Part shown: one piece after another, positions 26,634-34,323 of the stretch
Layout: each line of letters opens with the position of its first letter
Numbering within the stretch: position 1 is the stretch's first letter
NCBI RefSeq assembly: GCF_003609835.1
Contig: NZ_AP017898.1
Location: 992,001 to 1,056,000, forward strand
Source: Sphingopyxis sp. FD7
GTDB taxonomy: Bacteria > Pseudomonadota > Alphaproteobacteria > Sphingomonadales > Sphingomonadaceae
Reading direction: 5' to 3'
Length of the DNA stretch: 64,000 bases
Notes under the pieces: model-generated
What the model was told of the DNA's origin: nothing
The model's input: the letters and a program-made list of their open reading frames with translations, nothing else
The model's database searches: none
Translations under genes and position numbers: made by a program

Positions 26634-26660
26634 CAACCTTGACATCACGTCAGGGTCAAG
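26634..26660 (-). promoter_or_regulatory. CueR/MerR-type promoter-operator of copA
   Basis: Read on the minus strand: TTGACC as -35, then a dyad with CTTGAC on one side and GTCAAGG on the other inside an elongated spacer. This resembles the E. coli copA promoter (TTGACC...AAGGTT). It is placed about 30 bp before the copA start and between copD and copA, so copA has its own promoter. Confidence 0.75.
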
Positions 26661-26667
26661 AGGTAAT

Positions 26668-27600
26668 TCACCCGTACGCCATGATCGGTTCCAGCGTACC
26701 CAGCCAGGCCACCACGGCGAGGATCGTAAGCACTGTGGACGTCTCCAGAATCAGGCTTTGCCGAAGACTACGTAACGCGGGGACCGGATTGCCGTTGGCG
26801 ATGGCTGCACCAAGGGCGGGTGTCAGCCGCCAGCGGTTGACACCCGCCAGCATCAGCATTGCAGCAAACAGGGCGAGCTTGATAAGCAGGAGTTGGCCGT
26901 AGCGCGAAGCGAACAAGGCGTACGGATGCGGCAAGCCCATTAGGCTCAGGCTGTTGATGATGCCCGTGAGAACGATCAACCCGACCGCAAGCGTCCCAAC
27001 CCGCGAGAATTGTTCAAGCGCCCGATGCGCGATCCTGATCTGCGCATCGGATTGCTGCGCCAATGGCTGAAAAAGCAGCCAGGAGAAGGCGGCGATTCCG
27101 CCGATCCATACAGCCGCCGCCAGCATGTGGACGATGTCGCTCAGCCGGTGGAGCGTTCCAGTCCACCCTTCGGTTGCACCGGCATGGCCAGTCCAAACCA
27201 GCGTGGCGATGGCAAGCACAGCCGAGGCAAGCAGACAGTATCTTGCTAGGTGTGGGGTTCGGCCAAGCCCCAGGGCGGCAAGCAGGGCAATTGCAACTGC
27301 CACCATGCGCACAACCCAGGCGCTGCCGATGGCGCTCTGTGTAACGATTTCCCTGAAGGCCGAGCCATCTACTGCCCAGAGGCTTGTCCCGGTCATGGCT
27401 GCGACAAGTGCGATCATGCCGCCGCCGGACAGCAGCAGTCCGAGCAGCGAAAGGAGGAGGGCGGGTTTGGCCAGCGGCAGCAAGACAGTGCCTCGCTCCT
27501 CGGGTTTCAGCGCGTAAAGCGAGAAGGCCGTCACACCTGCCAGCACCATTAGGTCGGCGTAAAGCGCGAACCGGATGGCGATGACAGGCAGGTTGTCCAT
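26668..27600 (-). CDS. copD: Copper resistance membrane protein CopD
   Basis: 310 residues with about eight hydrophobic segments, the CopD/PcoD fold. Conserved pieces include the second half TGTLHRLSDIVHMLAAAVWIGGIAAFSWLLF and SRVGTLAVGLIVLTGIINS, with family His residues (HRLSDIVHM). CopC and CopD act together in periplasmic copper handling or uptake across the inner membrane. It starts 4 bp after copC, so it is co-transcribed with it. Confidence 0.88.
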   Translation of the reverse strand: MDNLPVIAIRFALYADLMVLAGVTAFSLYALKPEERGTVLLPLAKPALLLSLLGLLLSGGGMIALVAAMTGTSLWAVDGSAFREIVTQSAIGSAWVVRMVAVAIALLAALGLGRTPHLARYCLLASAVLAIATLVWTGHAGATEGWTGTLHRLSDIVHMLAAAVWIGGIAAFSWLLFQPLAQQSDAQIRIAHRALEQFSRVGTLAVGLIVLTGIINSLSLMGLPHPYALFASRYGQLLLIKLALFAAMLMLAGVNRWRLTPALGAAIANGNPVPALRSLRQSLILETSTVLTILAVVAWLGTLEPIMAYG

Positions 27601-27604
27601 GTCT

Positions 27605-27988
27605 TCAGCGTACGGTGAAGCTGAAGTTGCCGCCCATGCGATGCGTGTCGGCTCCGGCCGCGCTCCAGGTCACGCGGTAAGTGCCGGCGGCGAGCGGGCG
27701 GCGGAGCAGCAAAGTCATCGATTTCCGGTCCTTGCCCAGCTGCACGGTGAAACCCGTGATCGGCATCGGCGCATGGTTTGCCATACCCGGCATTCCCGTC
27801 ATCGCGATCTCGGCCCGTGCCGTTGCGCCGATCACCGCCTCATTAAAGCGCAGTTCGATCCTCGTTGGTGCTTCGACCGTTGCATTGGCGGCCGGGGTCG
27901 AGGACACAAGCCGCGTATGCGCGCTGGCAAGCTGCGGGACCATAAGACCCAGAGCCGCGGCGGCGAGGGCAAGGCTGATCAATCGCAT
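27605..27988 (-). CDS. copC: Periplasmic copper-binding protein CopC
   Basis: 127 residues: signal peptide ending LASAHTRL, mature N-terminal His (AHTRLVSSTPAAN, the Cu(II) ligand), cupredoxin-like beta domain and C-terminal GADTHRMGGNFSFTVR with the second His ligand. A Met/His segment (MTGMPGMANHAPM) suggests an extra Cu(I) site. It is the first gene of copC-copD, preceded by AAGGAG and by a minus-strand ECF-type promoter at 28022-28049. Confidence 0.9.
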   Translation of the reverse strand: MRLISLALAAAALGLMVPQLASAHTRLVSSTPAANATVEAPTRIELRFNEAVIGATARAEIAMTGMPGMANHAPMPITGFTVQLGKDRKSMTLLLRRPLAAGTYRVTWSAAGADTHRMGGNFSFTVR

Positions 27989-28021
27989 GAGGAAACTCCT
28001 TGGAATTGGCTACCAGGATGA

Positions 28022-28049
28022 AATACGCGCGCCGGAACAGCATCCCTCA
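28022..28049 (-). promoter_or_regulatory. ECF-type promoter of copC-copD
   Basis: On the minus strand TGAGGG (28044-28049), 16 bp, CGTATT (28022-28027). Same boxes and spacing as the sites at 28072 and 29406. The -10 is 34 bp from the copC start. Confidence 0.72.
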
Positions 28050-28071
28050 AATTGGGCGGGTTCGGTTTTTC

Positions 28072-28099
28072 TGAGGGATCGGGGAAATGGCTTCGTATT
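28072..28099 (+). promoter_or_regulatory. ECF-type promoter of the cnrYXH-like operon
   Basis: TGAGGG (28072-28077), 16 bp, CGTATT (28094-28099), about 27 bp before the first gene. The spacer also shares GGGAAA and GGCT with the site at 29406. It points away from the copC promoter, giving a divergent control region and implying autoregulation by the ECF sigma factor. Confidence 0.75.
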
Positions 28100-28126
28100 G
28101 GATGTCGACACCTTGGGAGACTCACC

Positions 28127-28405
28127 ATGTCAGATCTTGATCAGGCGCTCCGCCGTTTGGCCACACTTCCGGCCCCTTCGGGGCTGGCGACAATCGACGA
28201 CAAAGTGCTTGCCGGAGTGGCTGCGAGCCGCCGCGAGGCTGCGGCCGGGTCTCGGCTGACGGGCTTTGCCGCAGCCCTCGCCCTGGCGGTTGGCATAGCG
28301 GGTGGTGGACTGGCGGGCGGCGAACCCGCCACAGCTCAGCCACTCTCACCCTTTGCCCCCGACAATCTGCTCGCACCTTCAACCTTGCTGGATGTGCACC
28401 CGTGA
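28127..28405 (+). CDS. CnrY-like membrane anti-sigma factor
   Basis: 92 residues from MSDLDQALRRLAT; the open frame starts earlier, but GGGAGA precedes this ATG and the promoter lies within the longer version. A ~43-residue cytoplasmic part is followed by one membrane segment (GFAAALALAVGIAGGGLAGG) and a short periplasmic tail with PLSPFAPDNLL. This is the layout of CnrY, which sequesters the CnrH sigma factor. Sequence conservation is weak, so the call rests mainly on layout and on the two genes that follow. It overlaps the next gene by GTGA. Confidence 0.65.
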   Translation: MSDLDQALRRLATLPAPSGLATIDDKVLAGVAASRREAAAGSRLTGFAAALALAVGIAGGGLAGGEPATAQPLSPFAPDNLLAPSTLLDVHP

Positions 28406-28842
28406 ATTGGACCAGGCGGCTGATCGTTATCGGGCTTGTTGCATTTGCGGCGGCGCTGGCCGGAACTTATGCCGGTCGCGTCCTGTTCGCTCCGGAAGGG
28501 CAGAGCGAGACCGAACTCCACGCACTGCTGCACCGCGAACTCGAACTCGATGCCGCACAGGAAGCAAAGATTGAAGCAATCGAGCAGCGTTTTGCCACCC
28601 GCCGCAAGGTGCTTGAGCTGGAGATGCGGGCGGCCAATGCCCGTCTGGCCGAAGCGATAGAAGCGGAACATGGCTATGGTCCGGAAGTCACCGCCGCCAT
28701 CGACCATACCCACAAGGTCATGGGTGAGATGCAGAAGGAAACACTGGAGCATCTCTTTGCCATGCGCGCCGTCCTGAGGCCCGATCAGGCGGCCAGGTTC
28801 GACCGGTCGGTTACCAGAGCCCTGACCCCGGAATTGCCGTGA
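28402..28842 (+). CDS. CnrX-like periplasmic metal sensor
   Basis: 146 residues: a membrane anchor (LIVIGLVAFAAALAGTYAG) then a helical periplasmic domain. It aligns with Cupriavidus CnrX. The five known metal ligands of CnrX (H42, H46, E63, H119, M123) correspond with a constant shift of two to H40, H44, E61, H117 and M121 here, seen in HALLHREL, IEQRF and EHLFAMRA. In the Cnr system the sensor binds Ni/Co and releases the sigma factor through CnrY. The neighbours here are copper genes, so the physiological metal is unclear. GTG start overlapping the previous stop. Confidence 0.8.
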   Translation: MNWTRRLIVIGLVAFAAALAGTYAGRVLFAPEGQSETELHALLHRELELDAAQEAKIEAIEQRFATRRKVLELEMRAANARLAEAIEAEHGYGPEVTAAIDHTHKVMGEMQKETLEHLFAMRAVLRPDQAARFDRSVTRALTPELP

Positions 28843-29408
28843 GCCTTTCGCTGTCCGACGGAAGCGACGGCGAGCTCGCGGCACTGGCGCTCGCCGGTCG
28901 GCAAGACGCCTATCGCGAACTGCTGGCGCGCCACCGTGAAACTGTCTTTCGTCTGGTGCGAGCGTCGGTCGGCGACCCGCACGAGGCACTTGATATCACC
29001 CAGGAAACCTTCATCGCCGCGTTCTCGTCGCTTGGACGCTACGACCATGAGCGCCCTTTCCTGGTCTGGCTTAAGCACATCGCGCTCAACAAGTGCCGGG
29101 ACTGGGCGAGGCGGAGAAAGGTTCGGGCTTTCTTCACGCGAGCAGCGCCGCTGGAGATGGCTTTCGAAGTTTCGGATGATTCCATTCCTGCCGACGTGCA
29201 AGCCGCGGACCGGACCGAACTGGCGCGCGTGACCGCGGCCATATCGCGCTTGCCGTCCCGTCTGCGCGAGGCGCTGGTCCTCCGCACGATCGACGGCCTC
29301 GGCCAGGCTGAAGCCGCAGAGGTGCTGGGAGTCAGCGAGAAGACGGTCGAGACCCGCCTCTATCGGGCCAGGGGAAAATTAAAGGCGATGCTTGGCAACC
29401 AGATCTGA
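28839..29408 (+). CDS. CnrH-like ECF sigma factor
   Basis: 189 residues. Sigma-70 region 2 is at about 30-95 (YRELLARHRETVFRLVRA, DALDITQETF-like EALDITQETFIAAF, LVWLKHIALNKCRDWARRRK) and region 4 at about 130-185 (LPSRLREALVLRTIDGLGQ, AEVLGVSEKTVETRLYRAR). GTG start overlapping the sensor stop, so all three genes are translationally coupled. Its TGA stop is also the first three bases of the -35 box of the next promoter. Proposed targets: 28022-28049, 28072-28099 and 29406-29433. Confidence 0.85.
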   Translation: MSLSLSDGSDGELAALALAGRQDAYRELLARHRETVFRLVRASVGDPHEALDITQETFIAAFSSLGRYDHERPFLVWLKHIALNKCRDWARRRKVRAFFTRAAPLEMAFEVSDDSIPADVQAADRTELARVTAAISRLPSRLREALVLRTIDGLGQAEAAEVLGVSEKTVETRLYRARGKLKAMLGNQI

Positions 29409-29433
29409 GGGCTAGGGAAAGCGGCTGCGTATA
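29406..29433 (+). promoter_or_regulatory. ECF-type promoter of the multicopper oxidase operon
   Basis: TGAGGG (29406-29411), 16 bp, CGTATA (29428-29433), 36 bp before the oxidase ATG. The -35 overlaps the sigma gene's stop codon. Confidence 0.72.
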
Positions 29434-29469
29434 GGACGTTGAAGCCGTCAATCTCACCGGACACCATTC

Positions 29470-31224
29470 ATGCACTCTTTTGCGCTTGATCGCCGTACAC
29501 TCATCCGTTCGGCTGCCTTGGGAGGCGGGGGCCTTGCGCTTTCGGCAGCGCTCCCGGCCTGGGCGCGCAGCGGAACTTCTGGTCTTGGTGCCCCGATGGC
29601 CGTGTTGTCCGGGGAGCAAATCGCACTATCCATCGGCCATGCCTCGCTCAGGGTCGGCGGACGTGATGGGCATGCCATCGGCATCAACGGTGCGACACCG
29701 GGCCCGGTCATCCGGTTAAAGGAGGGCCAGAAGGTTCGCCTCGCGGTGAACAACACGCTGAACGAGGAAACCTCAATTCATTGGCACGGGTTGCTCGTGC
29801 CTTTCCAGATGGACGGCGTGCCGGGAGTGAGCTTTCCCGGGATCAAGGCCGGACAGACCTTCGTGTACGAGTTTCCCGTCAGGCAGTCTGGCACCTATTG
29901 GTATCACAGCCACTCCGGCATGCAGGAAGCGTTGGGCATGTATGGCGCGATCGTCATCGATCCCGCCGCGCCCGATCCGGTGGTCTATGACCGCGAACAT
30001 GTAATCATGCTCGCCGACTGGAGCTTCATGCATCCGCACACCCAGTTGCGGAAGTTGAAGGCCCAGCCCGGCTATTTCAACATGCAAAAGCAGACCTTTT
30101 CGGGATTGCTCGATGGCAAAGACCAGTCCGCTTCCGAGCGCCGTATGTGGGCCAAGATGCGGATGGACCCGACAGACATTTCGGATGTCACCGGCGCAAC
30201 CTATCATTTCCTGGTCAACGGGCATGACAGCGCCGCGAATTGGACCGGACTGTTCGCCCCCGGCGAGCGGGTGCGCCTGCGCATCATCAATGCCGCCGCC
30301 ATGACCAATTTCAATGTCCGGATTCCGGGCCTTGCGATGACGGTGGTTGCCGCCGATGGGCAGAACGTGCAGCCAGTCGAGACCGACGAGTTCCAGATCG
30401 GCATTGCCGAGACCTATGACGTCATAGTGGAGCCCAGGAGTGATGAGGCTTATGGCTTCATCGCCGAAGCCATCGACCGCTCCGGTCAGGTGCGCGCCAC
30501 GCTTGCTCCGCGCCTCGGCATGGTCGCGCCAATCCCGGCGATCCGCGAACGCCCGCTGCTGTCCATGAAAGACATGGGCATGGGCGATATGTCTGCACCC
30601 GGTGCCGATGCGAGTGTAGCTGATCACGCAGCGATGGGCCACGCGATGCCCGGGGTGGATCACGGCTCGATGAAGATGCGCGATCCGGCGGTCGCGCCGC
30701 AGGTCAAACTGGGGCCAGGCGTGGCAACGCTTTCGCCAATGCCGATGGACCGCACAGGCGAACGCCCGACGGGCCTAGAGAAAGTCGATCACCGGGTGCT
30801 GACTTATCGTGACCTCAAATCGCTGACCCCCAATCCCGACAAGCGCACGCCGTCGCGAGAGATCGACATCCATCTGACCGCCAACATGGAGCGCTACATG
30901 TGGTCCTTCGACGGCGAAAAGTTCAGCGAGAACACTGAGCCGATCCCGTTCCGCCACATGGAGCGGGTGCGCATCAATCTCATTAACGACACCATGATGC
31001 CCCATCCGATTCACCTGCACGGTCATTTCTTCGAACTGGTTACTGGGAGTCCCGGCCATCATCCGCTGAAACACACGGTCAACGTCCTGCCCGGCGGCAG
31101 GGTCTCGTTCGATCTGACTGCCGATGAGCTCGGCGACTGGGCATTCCACTGTCACATGCTGCTGCATATGATGTCGGGGATGTTCCGGGTCGTGACCGTG
31201 CGCCATGAGGAGGACGCGGCATGA
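29470..31224 (+). CDS. Periplasmic multicopper oxidase (PcoA/CopA type)
   Basis: 584 residues with a Tat signal (LDRRTLIRSAALGGGG). Three cupredoxin domains with the four copper motifs visible: SIHWHGLLVP, YWYHSHSGMQ, HPIHLHGHFFEL and FHCHMLLHMM. A Met-rich insert (MKDMGMGDM ... MGHAMPG ... HGSMKM) is typical of Cu(I)-oxidising CopA/PcoA enzymes. It oxidises toxic periplasmic Cu(I). Often also named copA; no symbol is given to avoid confusion with the ATPase. The stop overlaps the copB start (ATGA). Confidence 0.93.
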   Translation: MHSFALDRRTLIRSAALGGGGLALSAALPAWARSGTSGLGAPMAVLSGEQIALSIGHASLRVGGRDGHAIGINGATPGPVIRLKEGQKVRLAVNNTLNEETSIHWHGLLVPFQMDGVPGVSFPGIKAGQTFVYEFPVRQSGTYWYHSHSGMQEALGMYGAIVIDPAAPDPVVYDREHVIMLADWSFMHPHTQLRKLKAQPGYFNMQKQTFSGLLDGKDQSASERRMWAKMRMDPTDISDVTGATYHFLVNGHDSAANWTGLFAPGERVRLRIINAAAMTNFNVRIPGLAMTVVAADGQNVQPVETDEFQIGIAETYDVIVEPRSDEAYGFIAEAIDRSGQVRATLAPRLGMVAPIPAIRERPLLSMKDMGMGDMSAPGADASVADHAAMGHAMPGVDHGSMKMRDPAVAPQVKLGPGVATLSPMPMDRTGERPTGLEKVDHRVLTYRDLKSLTPNPDKRTPSREIDIHLTANMERYMWSFDGEKFSENTEPIPFRHMERVRINLINDTMMPHPIHLHGHFFELVTGSPGHHPLKHTVNVLPGGRVSFDLTADELGDWAFHCHMLLHMMSGMFRVVTVRHEEDAA

Positions 31225-32276
31225 AGGCGACCCTTCTCATCAGCGCTGCTGTCTTGTTGGCAACGCCCGGCTTTGCGGTGGCCCAATCCTCCATGCCAGG
31301 CATGGAAATGAAGGATGCGCCCGGCACAGTTGCTCGAGGCGAGGTAGCGCCGGCTGCAATGGACCATTCCGGCCATAGTCAGCCCGAAGCTGCAGTTCCC
31401 GCGCCTGTCGCAGTCGATCCCCATGCCGGACACGCTGCCGAGCCTAAGCCAGCCGGTCCGCCACGGCCTGAAGCCATCGATCACTCCGGCCATGATATGA
31501 ATGCCATGACGGGCATGTCCGAGGGTGATCCGGCTATCGGAACTGCTCCCGCCCCTGCGCCGCCAGGCGACCATGCCGCGGATACCGTGTTCGATCCCGC
31601 TGAGATGGCGCGCGCACGCGAAGCCCTACGGCGAGAGAATGGAGCCTTCAGCGGGTCGATGGTGCTCTTCGATCTCGCCGAATTCCAGGCGCGCAAGGGC
31701 AGGGACGGTTATCGTTGGGCAGGCGAGGCCTGGTTCGGCGGTGACGTCGATCGCCTCCTGATCAAAACAGAGGGCGAGGGCGCATTCGGCGAGCCGATCG
31801 AGGATCTGGAAATCCAGGCACTCTATTCACGTGCCATCTCGCCGTTCTGGAATGCCCATGTCGGCTTGCGGCACGATATAGTGCCCAATCCCTCGCGGAC
31901 TTATGCCGTGCTCGGGGTAGAGGGGATCGCGCCTTACTGGTTCCATTTGACGGGGCAGATGTTCCTCTCCGACAAGGGGGACATCCGGGCTCGCCTTGAG
32001 GGAAGCTACGATGAGCGGATCACCCAGCGCCTCATCTTCCAGCCTCGAGCGGAACTTAATTTCTCCGCTCAGGACATGCCCGTGATCGGGGTCGGATCAG
32101 GACTCACCGACTTCGAACTGGGTGCGCGCTTGCGCTATGAGATCCGACGCGAGCTCGCGCCCTATGTTGGCGTGGAATGGAGCCGGAAGGCGGGTGACAC
32201 CGCGCGTTTGTCACGGCTCGCAGGAGAAGATCCAGATGCGGTCAGTTTTGTCGCTGGCGTCAGGGTCTGGTTCTGA
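31221..32276 (+). CDS. copB: Outer-membrane copper resistance protein CopB
   Basis: 351 residues: signal peptide (LLATPGFAVAQ), a His/Met-rich metal-binding region (MPGMEM, DHSGHS, DPHAGHA, DHSGHDMNAM), then the conserved CopB beta-barrel domain (about residue 130 onward) beginning MVLFDLAEFQARKGRDGYRW and ending SFVAGVRVWF. It probably sequesters copper or works with the oxidase at the outer membrane. Translationally coupled to the oxidase gene. Confidence 0.9.
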   Translation: MKATLLISAAVLLATPGFAVAQSSMPGMEMKDAPGTVARGEVAPAAMDHSGHSQPEAAVPAPVAVDPHAGHAAEPKPAGPPRPEAIDHSGHDMNAMTGMSEGDPAIGTAPAPAPPGDHAADTVFDPAEMARAREALRRENGAFSGSMVLFDLAEFQARKGRDGYRWAGEAWFGGDVDRLLIKTEGEGAFGEPIEDLEIQALYSRAISPFWNAHVGLRHDIVPNPSRTYAVLGVEGIAPYWFHLTGQMFLSDKGDIRARLEGSYDERITQRLIFQPRAELNFSAQDMPVIGVGSGLTDFELGARLRYEIRRELAPYVGVEWSRKAGDTARLSRLAGEDPDAVSFVAGVRVWF

Positions 32277-32342
32277 TTCTGATGGCAATGCACAATGACT
32301 TTGGCTGGACCGACGGGTCGCAAGGGAGCAGGACTTGATCCT

Positions 32343-32699
32343 ATGAAATCGGTCGTCGCTTTCATTGTTGCGCTAGCATTGGCGTTCGGCGCAGGACCGC
32401 TTTGCGCCGCCCCGGCAGCGGCTTCGATGCAGACCGCTAACATGGAATGCGGCGACATGCCGGGAAGCGGCGACCGCTCACATCATCATGGCGCACCGGA
32501 CGTGGCGCGGGTCTGTCATGCGTGCCTCTTTGCTGCGCCTGCCATCGGCACCAATCTGAATGCCATACGATGGGATTGGATCGGCCCGGAGATCCGGGCG
32601 CCCCAAAGCCTGTCCGGATTGACGCCCGAGCCACCGACACCGCCCCCGCGCCAGCCGGTTTCCCGATCCGTTTCAATCTTATCTGGAGAATACACATGA
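32343..32699 (+). CDS. Small exported protein of the copper operon, unknown function
   Basis: 118 residues from MKSVVAFIVALALAFG, a clear signal peptide. The mature part has Met/Cys/His groups (NMECGDMPGSGDRSHHHG, VCHACLFAAPAIG) and a Pro-rich tail. These suggest metal binding, but no family is recognised. An earlier in-frame ATG at 32295 would put a hydrophilic stretch before the signal peptide. Its TGA overlaps the next ATG. Confidence 0.6.
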   Translation: MKSVVAFIVALALAFGAGPLCAAPAAASMQTANMECGDMPGSGDRSHHHGAPDVARVCHACLFAAPAIGTNLNAIRWDWIGPEIRAPQSLSGLTPEPPTPPPRQPVSRSVSILSGEYT

Positions 32700-32896
32700 A
32701 ATCCAAGTATCTGCTGGGCGCCCTCGCGCTCTCGCTTTCTACTGCCGCGTTTGCAGCCGAGCCTGCACCGACGCCAGAAAAGCCGTGCTGTTGCTGCAAG
32801 AAGGACGAGCACGGCCAGATGGCCTGCTGCAAGGAGCATGGCGAGCAGGCTGGTGAGCATGCTGGTCACGACATGAGCGGCATGGATCACAAGTAA
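32696..32896 (+). CDS. 66-residue Cys/His-rich periplasmic metal-binding peptide
   Basis: Signal peptide MKSKYLLGALALSLSTAAFA, then a 45-residue mature part with CCCCKKDEHGQMACCKEHG followed by HAGHDMSGMDHK. Six Cys, several His and Met in so short a chain point to copper chelation or chaperoning. It is coupled to the previous gene by ATGA with GGAG upstream. No family name recognised. Confidence 0.7.
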   Translation: MKSKYLLGALALSLSTAAFAAEPAPTPEKPCCCCKKDEHGQMACCKEHGEQAGEHAGHDMSGMDHK

Positions 32897-32906
32897 GCAA
32901 TGGTGC

Positions 32907-32931
32907 GCGGAGGGTGGTCCGCTACCCTCCG
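32907..32931 (+). terminator. Hairpin after the copper oxidase operon
   Basis: GCGGAGGGT and ACCCTCCGC form a 9-bp perfect stem around an 8-nt loop, just after the 66-residue gene. No strong T tract follows, so it may be only a partial terminator. Confidence 0.55.
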
Positions 32932-33022
32932 CGTATTGCCATGTGAGTACTGGCAAATGCGGACTGGACCTTAGTTTACACCGGAGCGGTTCAGCGGCCA
33001 CCCGCGGATAAGGAGATCACAT

Positions 33023-33451
33023 ATGCGAAAGCTCGTTTTGGCACTGGCGCTGTTTTCGACCCCCGCGCTAGCGGCAGGCGACATCCTGATGCATCGCGAT
33101 CCGGGGTGTGGCTGCTGCGAACAATGGGCTGCGCGGGTTCGGCAGGCCTTCGGCAGAAATGTGCGAATCGTCGATGACGCGAACCGTACCGCGTTCCAGC
33201 GGCAGGTGGGTCTTCCCGCAAACCTGGTGTCATGCCACACCGCGATCGTGGACGGGATCGCCTTCGAGGGACACGTTCCTATTGCGGACATGCGCCGGGT
33301 ACTGGCGAGCCGCCCGAAAGGTGTTCGTGGGCTTGCAGTTGCGGGAATGCCCATCGGATCGCCGGGCATGGAGGTGCCGGGTGTTCGCGCGCAACGGTAT
33401 AACGTCATTGCCTTCGGGGCCGCGCGCACCAGCGTATACGCACAGCATTAG
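33023..33451 (+). CDS. DUF411 exported metal-binding protein
   Basis: 142 residues: signal peptide (LVLALALFSTPALAAG), then the DUF411 pattern with a thioredoxin-like Cys cluster (MHRDPGCGCCEQWAARV), VSCHTAIVDG, EGHVPIADMRRVL and GMPIGSPGME. DUF411 proteins occur in copper/silver clusters and are presumed Cu(I) carriers. It has its own leader after the hairpin at 32907-32931. It is the last gene of the island. Confidence 0.85.
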   Translation: MRKLVLALALFSTPALAAGDILMHRDPGCGCCEQWAARVRQAFGRNVRIVDDANRTAFQRQVGLPANLVSCHTAIVDGIAFEGHVPIADMRRVLASRPKGVRGLAVAGMPIGSPGMEVPGVRAQRYNVIAFGAARTSVYAQH

Positions 33452-34050
33452 TCGTCGCATTAAAAGCGAGCGTCTTAATCTCCGCTCCCGCGAAACCCGG
33501 AGCACATCCGGGCAAATCGAATGAGAGCGGGGCAAGATGCTTCCGCGAGTTGTGTTACGTTTGGAGCGGGGGCGTTTTCGCCTTGATCGCGATGAAGGCC
33601 GCGCCTGCAGTCGTCCTTCGCCCAAGCCAGCCCGCTTCACGGCGATCTGTGATCTGGCCGAGGAGGCTGCAGCGCCAGCGCCTGGAGGCGTCACCGAGCG
33701 AATTGCCGTGCTCCTTCGCGGCCATAGTAAGCCCCGCAGGATTGCTATCACCCGGCGTCAGAACACCAGAACCTTGTCCGCCTGCAGCGTGCTCTCGGCT
33801 AGCTCATCCATCGAGCTGCGCCTTGCCATCGAGCAGGACGGGCAGATAATGATCATCGCATCCGGAATTGGCATTTGGTCACCTCTGCCGCTGAGATGGG
33901 ACCGCCGAACTCAAATATAAGTCGCAGGGCTGACGACTTTGAGAGTGCCGATTCGTGCCAGCCTTGGAAAGTGAGCTTGAGCTGGGCCGCAAAGCAACCC
34001 GCGGAACGGCCATTTTGCAGCTTTCGCTCACAAAATCAGTTTCAAGGAGC
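33452..34050. other. No supportable gene
   Basis: About 600 bp at the right end of the copper island. Several overlapping open frames (for example 33537-33920 on the plus strand) show no recognisable motif, and none stands out by ribosome site. Probably degenerate DNA or the non-coding end of the integrated element. Confidence 0.4.
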
Positions 34051-34073
34051 CTGCTACCTAGAGAGCTACCTAG
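34051..34073. repeat. Putative integrase arm-type site at the right end of the copper island
   Basis: Identical to 23474-23496, with GCTACCTAG twice at 12-bp spacing, ending 60 bp before the att repeat. It lies inside the island next to the tRNA, where an attP arm site is expected. Confidence 0.65.
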
Positions 34074-34133
34074 CGCAATTCCGCCACGCGGCAGGTCTCT
34101 GCTGTCGCGCTGTAAGCATATGCTTTATAAGGA

Positions 34134-34214
<81 letters not shown>

Positions 34215-34323
34215 ATCTGCCGGATTTCGGCTTTCACGATGCGGCGGAAATCCACCTGCGTCGTGAAGAGAGCGGCCCGCTATCATGGCGGTGCATCCTT
34301 GGCAATGGGCTTCGACGATTTTT

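Noticed and set aside
32907..32938. Fourth ECF promoter (GGAGGG-N17-CGTATT)
   Set aside because: The -35 box and the spacing both differ from the other three, and the sequence is better explained as a 9-bp hairpin.
33537..33920. 127-codon frame at the right end of the copper island
   Set aside because: No signal peptide, domain or convincing ribosome site, and competing frames on both strands.
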